Shown: in pieces, positions 10,762 through 21,480 of the stretch
Position numbering within the stretch: position 1 is the first letter of the stretch
Layout: each line of letters starts with the position of its first letter
Source: Strongyloides papillosus
Lineage: Eukaryota > Nematoda > Chromadorea > Rhabditida > Strongyloididae
Assembly (NCBI GenBank): GCA_005656395.1
Contig: SRSI01000068.1
Location: 682,001 to 746,000 of the forward strand
Length of the DNA: 64,000 nucleotides
Reading direction: 5' to 3'
Notes under the pieces: generated by a model
Databases searched by the model: none
What the model was told of the DNA's origin: nothing
The model's input: the letters and a program-made list of their open reading frames with translations, nothing else
Made by a program: the position numbers and the translations under genes

Positions 10762-12027
10762 ATGTCATTTGAAATTGATAGTGATTCTGTTCAATTATCA
10801 TTAAGAAGAAGTGTATGTTTCTAGTGTTATATTCAATTGTATAATAAAATTTTTTAGGAGGTTGAACACATCATACAAGCTCTTATCTTTCAAAAGGAAT
10901 ATTATATTGAAAATGTTGAAGAAGATAGAATAACACAAATAGAGGATGGTTTTTGCGCGATTTCTGCCACAATTCAAAGACTTCTGGATGACATGGAATG
11001 CTTAGGTAGAAATCATAGAAGTTTAATTATGGAATTTAAAGAACAACAAGGAGGAATCGATAGAAGATTGGATAATTTGGAAAATAAATTATTACAATCT
11101 GGGGAGGATGTTTGTATAACAATTGAAAAGTTCAGTGCTATGATAAGAAAAGAGCTTTATAATTTTGATAGTATTTATAAAAGAGTTGATAAAAAGGTAA
11201 TCAAATCTGAAGGGTTAAAGAATACTGGTAGTTATGATGAAATAAGTTCTTTTGGCAGAAAAAGCAATACAACTCCTAATGATAGTGTTCCACTTAGTTC
11301 ACCCTCTGAAACAATCATCAGTGAAGATTGTATAAAGAGTAGTGGTAATTCAATTATTTCATTTTTAAATGTCAGAAACATCTCAAATTCAAATAGTGGA
11401 AAGGATATCAATACTCCTTATTCTCCATTAAAGAATAGTGAAATTAATACAAAAATGGAATCTGCAGGTAACTTTAAATTAAAATCAGCTAAAAATAACG
11501 ACGGAGTAGATGAACTTAAAAGCAAACGTTTTGTAATGGAAGGCTTAGAAACATGTAAAACAGAGTTTAGAAACTCATATAGATTCTCTGGCAAGGTGGA
11601 TGTTGAGGAAAAACAAGACAAACAACCCGATGATCTAAATGAATCTTCTACTACATACCACGATTTAATATACAATGATGAGAATGCCCTTTATTATCAG
11701 TACAAACGTAAATTTTTATTGAAATATCTTTATAATAATAAAAGTGCACGAGAAATGAGTGACTTGACATACAGAATACTTTTTGATAGAAAGGAGAGAT
11801 CGTATCTTTTAGTTATTGAAAAAGAAAAAATGGATAATTCAAAGATAGTATTTAAGATTAACGGAAATTTTAAGTTTTACTTAATTGGTGACTATGATGT
11901 ATATTGTGAGTGTGCCAATGAGGATCCCGATCCCAGTGAAGAGAAAATGTGGATGATGTCATTTGACAATAAAAATGATTCTAAGGAATTCTACGATAGA
12001 GTGATAAATATCCAAGCTAAGAAGTAG
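10762..12027 (+). CDS. Coiled-coil protein with C-terminal PH-like (RanBD/EVH1-like) module, copy A
   Basis: Two exons, 10762-10812 and 10858-12027, phase 0, 406 residues. The short first exon (17 codons) joins EVEHIIQ; without it the protein would start in the middle of a helix. Residues about 18-130 are charged and helical, likely a coiled coil. The middle is Ser/Asn/Lys-rich and probably disordered. The last about 110 residues alternate strands (YRILFDR, SYLLVIEK, KIVFKING, FKFYLIG) and end with a WMMSF....DSKEFYDRV helix. That layout is typical of the PH superfold as in Ran-binding and EVH1 domains. The same module occurs in the next gene, so it is real. Exact family and function are unknown; the RanBD suggestion is inference from pattern. 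Confidence 0.6.
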
Positions 12028-12595
12028 TTTTAAACTTGATGATTTTTTGTTTCATTAGTATTATTTTACCTTAATTGTATATTAAAATTTGGAAAAAGTA
12101 GTTTATTTCTTTATTTAAAATTCTTTAAAAAGTATATTAACAATTATGGTGTAAAAATAAATGAAAGTTCAAAATAGAATTTATTTTTACTTTTCAAATT
12201 TTCTCAGAATAGATTCACCAATGTGATAAAACATTTTTATCAATAATTTCTTTAAGTAAATTATTTTTTTCTTGATCTATTATTGATTTAAAATTTTTCT
12301 CATACACAAACAATATTATTCGAGCTTCGAGAAACTGCATCTATATTCTTAGAAGATATTCACACCAATCATACTTCAGTAACATATTACCAAAAATAAC
12401 AAATATCCTCCTTCAAATAAAACGATATAAAAAGAATGTAGTTAAGGTTTGTTAACTGTTAGATCAAAAAACAACTATTAAATTCAATTTCATTATAAGA
12501 AAGTTGACATTAACATTTTATGTCATCGGTCTTTTAATCAAAATTGTATAACAATACATTTAAATCGTCTCCTTTCATTTATTTTTTGGCTTACC
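12028..12595. other. Intergenic between the PH-like pair
   Basis: AT-rich spacer, nothing recognised. A pyrimidine-rich run (near 12570-12588) precedes the ATG of the second gene. Confidence 0.4.
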
Positions 12596-13972
12596 ATGGT
12601 TACTGAAACTAGTGATGATATTCAAATAAATTTAAAGATTAATGTATGTTTTGGATATTTACTTTTATAAATAAATTAATAATTATAGAATGTTGGAAAA
12701 CTTATCAATATTCTTCTACATCACTCAAAATTTAATGATGACACTCCAATAGAAACAACTTCCGATAGAAATGATTATCTTTCAAAATTATATAGTGAAA
12801 TTCGATCATTGAATAGAAAGGTTGAACTTGGATTTCAAAAAACAGGATATTATTTATCCCAATTGAATGAGAGAATGTTAAATATTGAACGTTTTTTTAT
12901 AAGATATGATCATATAATGAAAATGAGACTATCAAGTGAAGAGAATTTTGTTGAAAAATCCCAATTAAATAATGTTAATATAAGTAAAGAACAAGATTTT
13001 GGTGAGAAAAAAGAGGAAACAACCATATCCTTTTCTAGTGTAAAAGATAGTGCCAATAGTGAGGATTTTAACACTCTTGATGAATCTTTAGAAAGTGGTT
13101 CTACTGAAATAAGAACTGATGGTTTACCCGTATTTTCTGATAATATATGTATCGGAGACTTTGAATGGAATAATAACAATTTAAAAGAAGATGATTCTGA
13201 TTCTAGTGAAAGTCTTTGTGAATCGTGTCCAGGTAAATTTAAATAATATATAAACAAATATTTAAAAAATGCTTTAGATTTTATCAAGGGAAACGTTTGT
13301 ATTAGTGAGTCGGAGGCTCCGAGTTGTCCATCCATCGAATCACTTTATTGTGAAGACACAAGATACAATAGCGACTCAGATAATGTTTCTTCAACAAGAA
13401 AAGATCGAAATTCAAATTATTTTGATGCTGAGGAATTTAAGTTGAATAATAATAAGGAACTACCAGATAACTTTGAAAAACATAGTAATACGGAATCAAC
13501 AAATATGTCTGAGTCTAGCAAGGAATGGATAAATAATGTTGAGCCAAAAGAAGATAAAAGATTATTTTGTACTTTTAACAAATATCTTGGAACGGATAAA
13601 TTCTATAGTGGGAGTATGAAAGTTGAGTTTGAGAGTACAACTTCATGTATAATCACCTATTACGAAGAAAGTAACGACTCAGGACCTAATAAAATAACTG
13701 AAGTATCATATAAAATAGTATATAACAATGATATTGGAGAATATTTACTAGTTTTTGAGGAACAAGAACCAATGAAGTCGAAGTTAATTGTTAGGATCAA
13801 CAATAATCTTAATTTTCTTATTTCTGAAATTGACAGCAATGCCGTAATTTGCGAGTATATCACTGCAAATCAATCATCTGAAACACCAATACAGTGGACG
13901 GTTTTTTTTAAAGACGATCTTGATGCTGCTAAATTCTTGAGTTTAATTAGATGTTTCCAACGCAGTTATTGA
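12596..13972 (+). CDS. Coiled-coil protein with C-terminal PH-like (RanBD/EVH1-like) module, copy B
   Basis: Tandem paralogue of the preceding gene. Exons 12596-12643, 12689-13232 and 13278-13972 give 428 residues; phases 0 and 1. The small first exon (16 codons, phase 0) mirrors the 17-codon first exon of copy A. The N-terminal part is helical. The middle is acidic and Ser/Asn-rich, with clusters of Ser-Glu/Asp typical of CK2 sites. The last about 110 residues (from about FCTFNKYLG) align with copy A: SYKIVYN / TYRILFD, EYLLVFEE / SYLLVIEK, KLIVRINNN / KIVFKINGN, QWTVFFKDDLDAAKF / MWMMSFDNKNDSKEF. Copy B has gained one extra intron (13233-13277). Function unknown; the PH-fold prediction is inference. 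Confidence 0.6.
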
Positions 13973-14366
13973 TTTTTTTCATTTCCATATTTTCAAATAA
14001 TTGTAAGGTTATTTTTTATATAAAAGTTTATTAATAAGTTTAGTTTATTTTTCTTTTTACTTCTTAAATTCTTACATTTACTGATGTAATAGAGAGCATT
14101 CTTTGAATATTGCTCGGAAAATTAAAATTTTTATTTAGAATGGTTAATAGAAAAAGAATATTTTAAATATATCAAAATGTTTGCTATATTCAAGTTCAAT
14201 TTTATTAATAAGATTTTTAATACCACAATTTAAACGTATGTATAACTAACATAATAACTTTTTTGGCATAATTACAAAATTTTATTAGTATCTTTTTATT
14301 GTAAATAGAAGTATTGTTCATGTTAAAAAAAATATTTAAATTTTTATTCTAAATCTTCTATATAAT
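13973..14366. other. Intergenic, convergent 3' flanks
   Basis: Very AT-rich sequence between the ends of two convergent genes. Nothing recognised. Confidence 0.4.
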
Positions 14367-14798
14367 CTAATTTTCTTTGATATTATTCTCTCCTTGATTT
14401 GGTAAAGCTGGAACTTCAACTTTGGGAATATAAACAATCTTAGGATCCTTTACACGCTCTACAATAGTAAGTGGATGCTGAATATTTACGTTAGATTCTT
14501 CCTTTAAATTTTTATCTAAACTCTTATCTTTATTTCGAGGATTTGAATTTCCAGATGAACGTTTTCCATTTGATCTAGTTGACTTTACATTTCTAGTTGA
14601 AGAATTTTTAACTTCCCTCGGTAGGGATTTGTTCATTTCTCTATCGGCGAAACTTTGTGGCTGTGAAAGGTGTTTACCTTTAAATGGAACTCCACTCACT
14701 TTTGGTGAATTATTTTCTTTTTCACCTTTACTGTCTTTACAACATGTAAACACTATGTAAGTGAAATTGACAAATAAAAAGATAAAAGCAATTATCAT
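14367..14798 (-). CDS. Small single-pass membrane protein with basic Ser-rich tail
   Basis: Unrecognised 143-residue protein in a single exon. Residues 1 to about 19 are a strong hydrophobic segment (signal anchor) directly followed by CCKDSKGEKE. The rest is hydrophilic, rich in Lys, Ser, Asn and Arg, probably disordered. A short conserved-looking end contains IVERVKDPKIVYIPKVEVPALP. The Cys-Cys next to the membrane could be palmitoylated. The layout resembles the protein at 22930-23868 (N-terminal membrane helix, Cys, basic low-complexity tail), but sequence similarity is too weak to call them paralogues. Function unknown. Confidence 0.55.
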   Translation of the reverse strand: MIIAFIFLFVNFTYIVFTCCKDSKGEKENNSPKVSGVPFKGKHLSQPQSFADREMNKSLPREVKNSSTRNVKSTRSNGKRSSGNSNPRNKDKSLDKNLKEESNVNIQHPLTIVERVKDPKIVYIPKVEVPALPNQGENNIKEN

Positions 14799-15056
14799 AA
14801 TTAATGTAAAATAATTAGAAATGTGTGAGTAAATTTATTCAAATAAATATATAGAAAAATTATAATATTAGAAAAAATATTCAAAATTTCATGTTATTAA
14901 ATTATCTCATTCACGAAATGAATCAATATATCATAGAAATTTTTTGTTGTTAATTTTATACTACAGGATATGAACAAACGTTTCTAGAAGTTAAAAGGAC
15001 ATTTTAATATACCATTATTTAGTGATTTATATTTATAACACTAACCTTTTACTATC

Positions 15057-15779
15057 ATGTCAAGTTTCACAACCATTGTCCAACGAGAAAATTATCTAAA
15101 ACCAACAATTGCAATTATCATTACTGAAATCATTGGGTTAATAAGTTTTATCTTAATATTTTGTTGGGGATATAAATTTAGTGGTGGATTTGGATGGAGA
15201 GATAAGCCTGGTCAAGAATTTCGTCTACATCCTGTTTTTATGTCATTTGGATTACTTTTTTGTCAAGGTACAAGTATTATGATATATCGATCATTAAGAT
15301 TTTTAAGTAAAATAAAATTAAAATGGTTACATATTATTATTCATTCAATAGCATTATTATGTACTGTATTTGGATTTATTGCGGCGTATGATTCACATGT
15401 TCTTGCAACACCTCCAAAACCTAATTTTATGAGTTTACATTCATGGATAGGTTTAGGAACTATGGGTTCATACTTAATACAATTCATATTTTCCTTTTTA
15501 TGTTATATGAAACCTGGATTTCCGATGAATATAAGACAATATATAATGCCATTTCATAGGAGTTTTGGTCTCGGTATATTTATACTTACTTACAGCGCCA
15601 TAATGATGGGACTGAGTGAAAGGGCTGCATGGTATATGACATGTTGGACTGTTTGGGGATATTTTTGCTCCGAGATGTTGATTATGAATATTTTTGGTGT
15701 TACAACTTCTTTATATGTTCTTCTTGTACTTGTTATTATAACAAATCAAGAATGGATCAGAAAAGAGCACAATACATAG
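15057..15779 (+). CDS. Cytochrome b561-family transmembrane ferric/ascorbate reductase
   Basis: Moves electrons from cytosolic ascorbate across a membrane, typically to regenerate ascorbate or reduce ferric iron. It is a single exon of 240 residues, within the usual family size (about 220-270). Six hydrophobic segments are visible. Haem-binding His candidates sit where the family has them: His58 (FRLHPVFM), His92 (KWLHIIIH), His128 (SLHSWIG) and His167 (MPFHRSFG). The SLHSW.G motif and Gln142 after it are diagnostic. The cytosolic tail is short. It is flanked by unrelated genes, with no sign of an operon. The absence of introns is noteworthy next to its intron-bearing neighbours. Confidence 0.92.
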   Translation: MSSFTTIVQRENYLKPTIAIIITEIIGLISFILIFCWGYKFSGGFGWRDKPGQEFRLHPVFMSFGLLFCQGTSIMIYRSLRFLSKIKLKWLHIIIHSIALLCTVFGFIAAYDSHVLATPPKPNFMSLHSWIGLGTMGSYLIQFIFSFLCYMKPGFPMNIRQYIMPFHRSFGLGIFILTYSAIMMGLSERAAWYMTCWTVWGYFCSEMLIMNIFGVTTSLYVLLVLVIITNQEWIRKEHNT

Positions 15780-16900
15780 TAAAATTATAAAACTCAAATA
15801 TTTACTTCATTATTTATATAAGCTTTTTTTTATCAATAAAAATTGTAACTGTAATGCAGAAAACAATTTCATATTTTAAATATATTTGTACATTATTTTA
15901 TAATGGTGAATGATATTTTACTATCATGAAAAAATAGATAAGAATTAAAAAAATTCAACTTAGAAATCTAGTTTTTAAAGTTTCTTTTAACATTTATTTT
16001 TATGCACAAATCAAACCACTTTTTTCTAATGTTTGAAAGCTCGATCGTTTTAGTTATTTGAAATTTTGCATCAACCATTTATTTTCTAGTTTTTACATAA
16101 ACGTTTAATATTGATTTACATTACTCATTGTTGATGAGTAAAAAACTTGTACAAAAATTAATCGATTGAGCCATTGTGCCAATCAATTAATTTTAATTGA
16201 GTTCTATTTCCAACTCATTGTTTTTTAATGACGTAGTGAATTGACAGTCTTCAATTACAGTATAGATATAATTGTACATAGTAAAACATAAAGGAATTAA
16301 TAAGTAATTTGTTGAATAATTTCAACCTATTTGTTATATAATAATAGGTGTCTTTTGAATATCTTAAACACCGGAATTCATATAATATTTTATCATTAAA
16401 ATTAACACCTGTAAACTTTGTATAAAATTGTATTAATTATGTATCGTTAAACTAAGAATTGTTTTTCTGTTAAAGTAAATAATATTAGTCATTTTGAACA
16501 TTATTTTTAATTATTAATAATATTTTTTTATTACGTTTTATAATTGCCAATTTCTACAACTGTAATTAGTGAAGATAATAGACTATAAAAGAAAATTGGT
16601 AATTGGTATTTAGATATATTTTATGTCAGTAAATGTCAGTAATGAGCGATAAATTAATTTATTACGTCCAATGGCTAACTACTACATACCAAAGATATGT
16701 CAAACAACCCTTCTATCATATAATTTTGCCTATACTAATCTTTGATTTTTGAACGCACGCTAAATGATATTCCAAAACTAATTTCTCTAACAAAAACTTT
16801 TTAATACATGCATTAGTACCAATTTAAATACATACAACGTTTTTATTTTTTAACAATTTTTTTAGGTTGTTATTATTTTGGAAACTCCTTAGATAGCTGA
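15780..16900. other. Intergenic, about 1.1 kb
   Basis: AT-rich with AATAAA near 15835 as a likely poly(A) signal for the b561 gene. No gene is seen. A run TTTTTTTAGG ending at 16865 lies 36 nt before the next ATG and could be a splice or trans-splice acceptor. Confidence 0.4.
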
Positions 16901-18605
16901 ATGGAGGAAAAAAGGATTACTTACGTATCAGTTCACTACGTTAAATGCACTATATTTTCATCAACAAATATCAGGCTTTCAAAGATCAACAATTCTAGAT
17001 CTCTTCAAAATGAAAGGTATGATTATAGGGATATAGAAAAATTAGAGGTAGACATATCATTGGAAGGTCCTCATTTATTAGAAGAAAACATGAAAGAAGG
17101 TGGGAAAAAAGTATCAGAGCTGTTAAGGAAGATTCCACATATTAAGGCGTTACACCTCAAATTTCTCCAACGCCCTTTTGCGGAGTATTTATTTCAATTT
17201 TTCATCAAGGAAATAAGATGTCATAATATATCAATACTAAAGGTTTTTTTCAATGATCAGCTAAAGTGTTTGTATCACAATATACCGACAATTAATAATA
17301 GTACTTTTTTTAAAAATTTTGGAAACCTAAGAGTAGTCCAAATTGTTGTTATTTATGAAATTCTCCATAGTGATATTAAAGAATTAATTGATGCTGTTAG
17401 TGTTATTAAGGGAGTAACTATTGAAATTATACATAAATACTCTTTTGATAATGTTAAGGAATGTTTATATAAAAGGAAATGTATTAATAATGTAAGTTAT
17501 CAGCTAAAGTTAGAAATTTTTCTGAAATCTCTTAAGATGGTGTATTTACACAAAATTAATTTTCGATATTATTTTAAATGAAAATTACTATCTCTATTTC
17601 CAGAATTCTGGCTGTATTTGTGAAAGTAAATCTGGAGTATTGGATATTATATCATATGTTATACATAAACAAATTTATCTGTCAATACCCAAGACGAAGC
17701 CAAACTTATTTAATTTTATCGAAGTCTTTCCAACTATGACAACTTTAGATTTCGGATTTTTACGTAAATTGCATATAAAATTGTTTTCATATATTGAACT
17801 ACGGGAGTTTGCTGAATTTTTACCTCACATGTCAAATCTTGAAGTATTATCACTTCATATTCAAGTTAACACTGATAGTATGTTATGCCAATTTGCTAGT
17901 ATACCTCAAATGGCAAGAAGTAAATGGGTAAAATTATGTCCAGAGATGAATTCTTCTGATAGTACTTTGTTTGACAATCTAATTATTAAGGAATCAAAAT
18001 CTCATTCATATAAATCTTTTCAAAATCTTAAGAAATTAAGGACTATTCAATTGACGTTGGATATTTTTAATGCATCAGTTGGGCATCTTGTTTTTGAATC
18101 ATATCGAAAGAACCCACCCATTGTCAAGAAATATAAAAGGCTTTATAACATTGAAATATTCTCTTTCCTTAGTAAGGCTCCTAGAACTGTTGAAAACTTG
18201 TATTTGTGTAGAATACCAGAGTTCAAATATCTGTCATCATACTTGTTAAATGAATATTTTCCAAACTTAACTTTTCTGTGTTTGGGAGAAATATATAATT
18301 ATGAGAAGGAGTGTCTTGTAAATTTGAAGAATCTTAAAATTTTCGTATCACATTATAAGAATGTTTTTGTATTACCGGAAAATATTGAAACCTGTATGCT
18401 CTGTATTAATTATTATTCCTCAAATGAAGAACTTCAACTGAATAGAGAATTATTTTCTCAGTACTACAAGTATTTAAAGCATTTCACAAAAGAATACACT
18501 CTGAATGGATCAATAAAGGGTAAAATATTTTTTAATCACTACCAAGACTATCTTAGCGTTAAACGTTACTTTTCTGATATCGAAGAAATGGCTTTCGGCA
18601 AATAA
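16901..18605 (+). CDS. Leucine-rich, F-box-family-like protein without a visible F-box
   Basis: Two exons, 16901-17491 and 17604-18605 (phase 0), give 530 residues. The 112-nt intron is longer than most here; the frame also stays open for about 90 nt past the donor, but the spliced product continues smoothly. The sequence has spaced Leu/Ile patterns such as IEKLEVDISLEG, IKALHLKFL, LEVLSLHI and LKNLKIFVSH, indicating an irregular leucine-rich repeat solenoid like the C-terminal halves of nematode F-box proteins. Unlike the F-box genes at 54.7 and 57.9 kb, no LPxEL..IF box is present at its N terminus. It may have lost the box, or an upstream exon may be missing from my model. Possible substrate-recognition protein; function unknown. 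Confidence 0.6.
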
Positions 18606-18912
18606 ATATAAATATTTTAATTTTTTATGTATGTTAAAGTTAATTTTATATTATAATAAAATTTAGTGTTCACAGGACTCTCTATTATTTTTATTTTATC
18701 TGTTAATAATATACATTCCTATAAATATATTCTTACATTTTAATGCTTTCCAAAAAAACTATGAATGATAAGTTTTTAAATTGCATTGCTACAAAATTAA
18801 AACGAACATTTAAAACTATCAGTTTGATCTTTAGTCATTTCATGATTTTATTTATAGAGCGTTAAAGTGATGATTTATTTATTTTCCTTTTAGCGTACAT
18901 TTAGTTTTTACT
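18606..18912. other. Short intergenic spacer
   Basis: AT-rich, with AATAAAATT near 18656 as poly(A) candidate. Nothing else recognised. Confidence 0.35.
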
Positions 18913-19680
18913 ATGTACTACCTATTGGAGAGTTTGCTACTTCTTTCTTTTGCTACATTTAGCAATGGTGATTTGTCTCGTGCTTACCTCAATCGTCGAT
19001 GCAAACCCTTGATATATTCAGATGAATTTGAGTGCCCGAAATTCAATACTGATTTAATTACTATTGATGTCGCAACATTTTATGAACCGATCCAGGGTGA
19101 CTGCTCCAGTAATTGTTCAGCTATCCCTGTCTACGATAGTAAAGTCATCCACAACAAGGAATGGATTATTTTTCCTGATGGAGCTAGTGCACATAAAATT
19201 TACCCTCTACTTTTCAACCCACATTGCTATCCAGAAGGAACATTTGTTGTTGATGGTAACGTCCCTGTTTCACTGTTAAAGGATAGGATTACTTTCAAAT
19301 CAAAATTTGAATATATCGTAAAGAAAGGTGCACCGGTATTTCCATTGATACCTAGTTTTGGACGTCACAAAGATCAATCAATAACTGTTGAGGAAAAGGA
19401 ATTTTTCATGTTTCTGACGATGTACTTGATGAAGAATGATTCAGACTACAGACATGATGATCATCACATGAATGTGGAATTTTATGATGCTGCTACTGAT
19501 GGTAAATTAAAAGGTGGTGAATTGGATAAAGAGAAGGCTTACAAGTTGCTAAATGAGATGTACTCTAGTACTATTGGTGAATTAGTTAGTGAGTCAGAAG
19601 ATAAATGGAAACGGTTATGTGAGGAGGCTGTCTCAGACAAAGGACAATTTTATGAAGAGGTAATGGCAGAAGAGCAATAG
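18913..19680 (+). CDS. Secreted protein of unknown function with EF-hand-like loop
   Basis: Single exon, 255 residues. Residues 1-19 form a clear signal peptide (LLLLSFATFSNG). The N-terminal half has six cysteines (for example C31, C41, a DCSSNC pair and HCYPEG), suggesting disulphides outside the cell. The C-terminal half is highly charged and helical. Near residues 193-204 is DAATDGKLKGGE, which fits the EF-hand loop pattern (acidic 1 and 5, Gly 6, hydrophobic 8, Glu 12). A His/Asp cluster (DYRHDDHHMNVEF) precedes it. A lone EF-hand-like loop may be coincidence. It is not a family I recognise; likely nematode-specific. Codon use is less AT-biased than neighbours. Confidence 0.65.
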   Translation: MYYLLESLLLLSFATFSNGDLSRAYLNRRCKPLIYSDEFECPKFNTDLITIDVATFYEPIQGDCSSNCSAIPVYDSKVIHNKEWIIFPDGASAHKIYPLLFNPHCYPEGTFVVDGNVPVSLLKDRITFKSKFEYIVKKGAPVFPLIPSFGRHKDQSITVEEKEFFMFLTMYLMKNDSDYRHDDHHMNVEFYDAATDGKLKGGELDKEKAYKLLNEMYSSTIGELVSESEDKWKRLCEEAVSDKGQFYEEVMAEEQ

Positions 19681-20112
19681 ATTTTCTTCATTTACTGACC
19701 ATTAAAATAATTTCTAAAATATTTTTTTTCTGTTTGTCGTATTTAGCTTGAAATAAAAATTTATTACATTTTTGATTGACTTGATGTAGATAATTGAATA
19801 ATTTTTTGAAATTATGTTTCATGCTTACAATGTTTGCTTGTTTTAATATAGGATCACTTCTTGGATGTTTTTCTTTTTATCAATCAAGAACGTATTGTAT
19901 AAAGTGTTACTAAACGTTGTCAATTTTAGATTGTATACTCAAAAATAATTTAAAAAAATCACAGATAAACTGGAATTTATAAAAATTGAATAATTTCGGT
20001 AAACCGATAAAATTCTCAACCACAAAAAATACCACATATTTAAATAATGAAAAATTCGTTTATTCAATATCATAAAACAATAAATTAGAAATAACAAAAT
20101 AACACATTCAAA
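19681..20112. other. Intergenic, convergent 3' flanks
   Basis: AT-rich spacer between convergent genes, with AATAAAAATTTATT near 19752 as poly(A) candidate. Nothing else seen. Confidence 0.4.
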
Positions 20113-21150
20113 TTAATTTTCTTTATTTTTTTTCATTTTTTCAACACCCTTTTTTTTATTTTTAAATTTTCTAAATATTGCTTTAACCTCTTTACTCATT
20201 TTTGGTCTCATTGGATTGTTATCCACAATAAAAACATCCTTTCTAAGGTGATTCATTATAATGTTGTTGCTTGAGTAATTTTCAATTAAATAATTTTTCC
20301 ATTCCTCAGAAGTGTACTTTTTACTTATCATTAACATTTCTTCTCTAGTATAAGAGTATTCTTTTGTTTCAATATCAGATAAATTTACAATGGTACGTTG
20401 TGAAATATTTTTTTTTCTGTAACCATGTTGAGGTGACGTAATAGATGTTTTTTTAGCTAACTTATCAAGGAACATTGCGTAGACATTAGATTCAGAGTGG
20501 CTAAAATTTTTAAGAAGTAAATTAGTGTATGCTGAAGCCCAAATATTTTTCATTTCTAAAAACTTTGATTTATCTTTTATTGGAATTGAGCATTGTGATC
20601 CATAACTTGTTGGGTAGGCACTACATTGTGTTAAGTAATTGGAGTACGAAGTATTCTCATGAAAATCATTAGAATATCCACTATCAACAGACTCAACGAC
20701 ACAACTCTCAACATTGGATTTCTTCTCTTTTTGTAATGTTAACAAAATCCCAATATCATTATGTGGATTTTGACCCAAAATTTCTTTCCATTGTTTTAAA
20801 TCATATTGATATGCAATTTCAACCATCGTTGATCTAGAATAGATTCTGTACCCATCTTTTCCATCGCTTTTTGAGGGAGCTCTAACAGCTGGTAAGCGCT
20901 CGATTTTACTTGACATTGTAGCGGTAACATTTGATGAAGGCATTTTATGCATAATATTAGAATAATCACCACTTCCAAAGAATGGGTTCGTAAAGCGTAT
21001 AGGCTTATTGATATTTACCTGTGGTAACATCTGATTCATAAAATTTGGATACTCATTACTAATAGTAGAATGACGGTTTCTTGGTGATTTTTTCTTGTCA
21101 TATGGATTATAAATGTTGTTGTAGTAAAAACGATTCATATCACCAAACAT
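20113..21150 (-). CDS. Candidate eIF4E-binding protein with two related modules
   Basis: Single exon, 345 residues, no membrane segment or signal peptide; Asn/Ser/Lys-rich. Two segments of about 45 residues resemble one another: residues 101-142 (YRIYSRSTMVEIA...QWKEIL...NDIGILLTL) and 264-305 (EYSYTREEMLMIS...EWKNYL...NNIIMNHL). Each carries Y-[ST]-R-x-x-M-[VL], close to the eIF4E-binding consensus Y-x4-L-hydrophobic, and module 2 looks like the YT(K/R)EE(L/M)L start of 4E-T proteins. In known families this segment docks on eIF4E to repress translation. The Lys-rich tail (residues 328-345) could bind RNA or be a nuclear signal. Assignment is inference from motifs; Met in place of Leu weakens it. 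Confidence 0.55.
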   Translation of the reverse strand: MFGDMNRFYYNNIYNPYDKKKSPRNRHSTISNEYPNFMNQMLPQVNINKPIRFTNPFFGSGDYSNIMHKMPSSNVTATMSSKIERLPAVRAPSKSDGKDGYRIYSRSTMVEIAYQYDLKQWKEILGQNPHNDIGILLTLQKEKKSNVESCVVESVDSGYSNDFHENTSYSNYLTQCSAYPTSYGSQCSIPIKDKSKFLEMKNIWASAYTNLLLKNFSHSESNVYAMFLDKLAKKTSITSPQHGYRKKNISQRTIVNLSDIETKEYSYTREEMLMISKKYTSEEWKNYLIENYSSNNIIMNHLRKDVFIVDNNPMRPKMSKEVKAIFRKFKNKKKGVEKMKKNKEN

Positions 21151-21480
21151 TTTGCTTTTACTAAGTCTATTGCTTTGATAACAGTCTCAATGAATAAATA
21201 GTTAGTCAAATTGACAATAAAATGAATAAAATATGTTTTCATTATTTAATTCTAAATATTTTAAGGAAAATTTGAATAATTACTGGTTAAAGAATTTGCC
21301 AGAAAGATTGACCCCCAAAATTCATTTATGTTTTATTTCAATTAATGTATATAACGAGTTACGTTTTACCTTTGATTAATAAAATAATAATTGATTTTGT
21401 ATTTAAAAGTGTCTTTGTCAGAAATATTATTATTTAAATGCTTTACAGATATTCACAATAAATACATGTAATTAAAGACA
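21151..21480. promoter_or_regulatory. Divergent intergenic region
   Basis: About 330 bp between divergent genes (eIF4E-binding-like on minus, ECH1-like on plus), so it must hold both promoters. No TATA box or other motif stands out in the AT-rich background. Confidence 0.3.
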
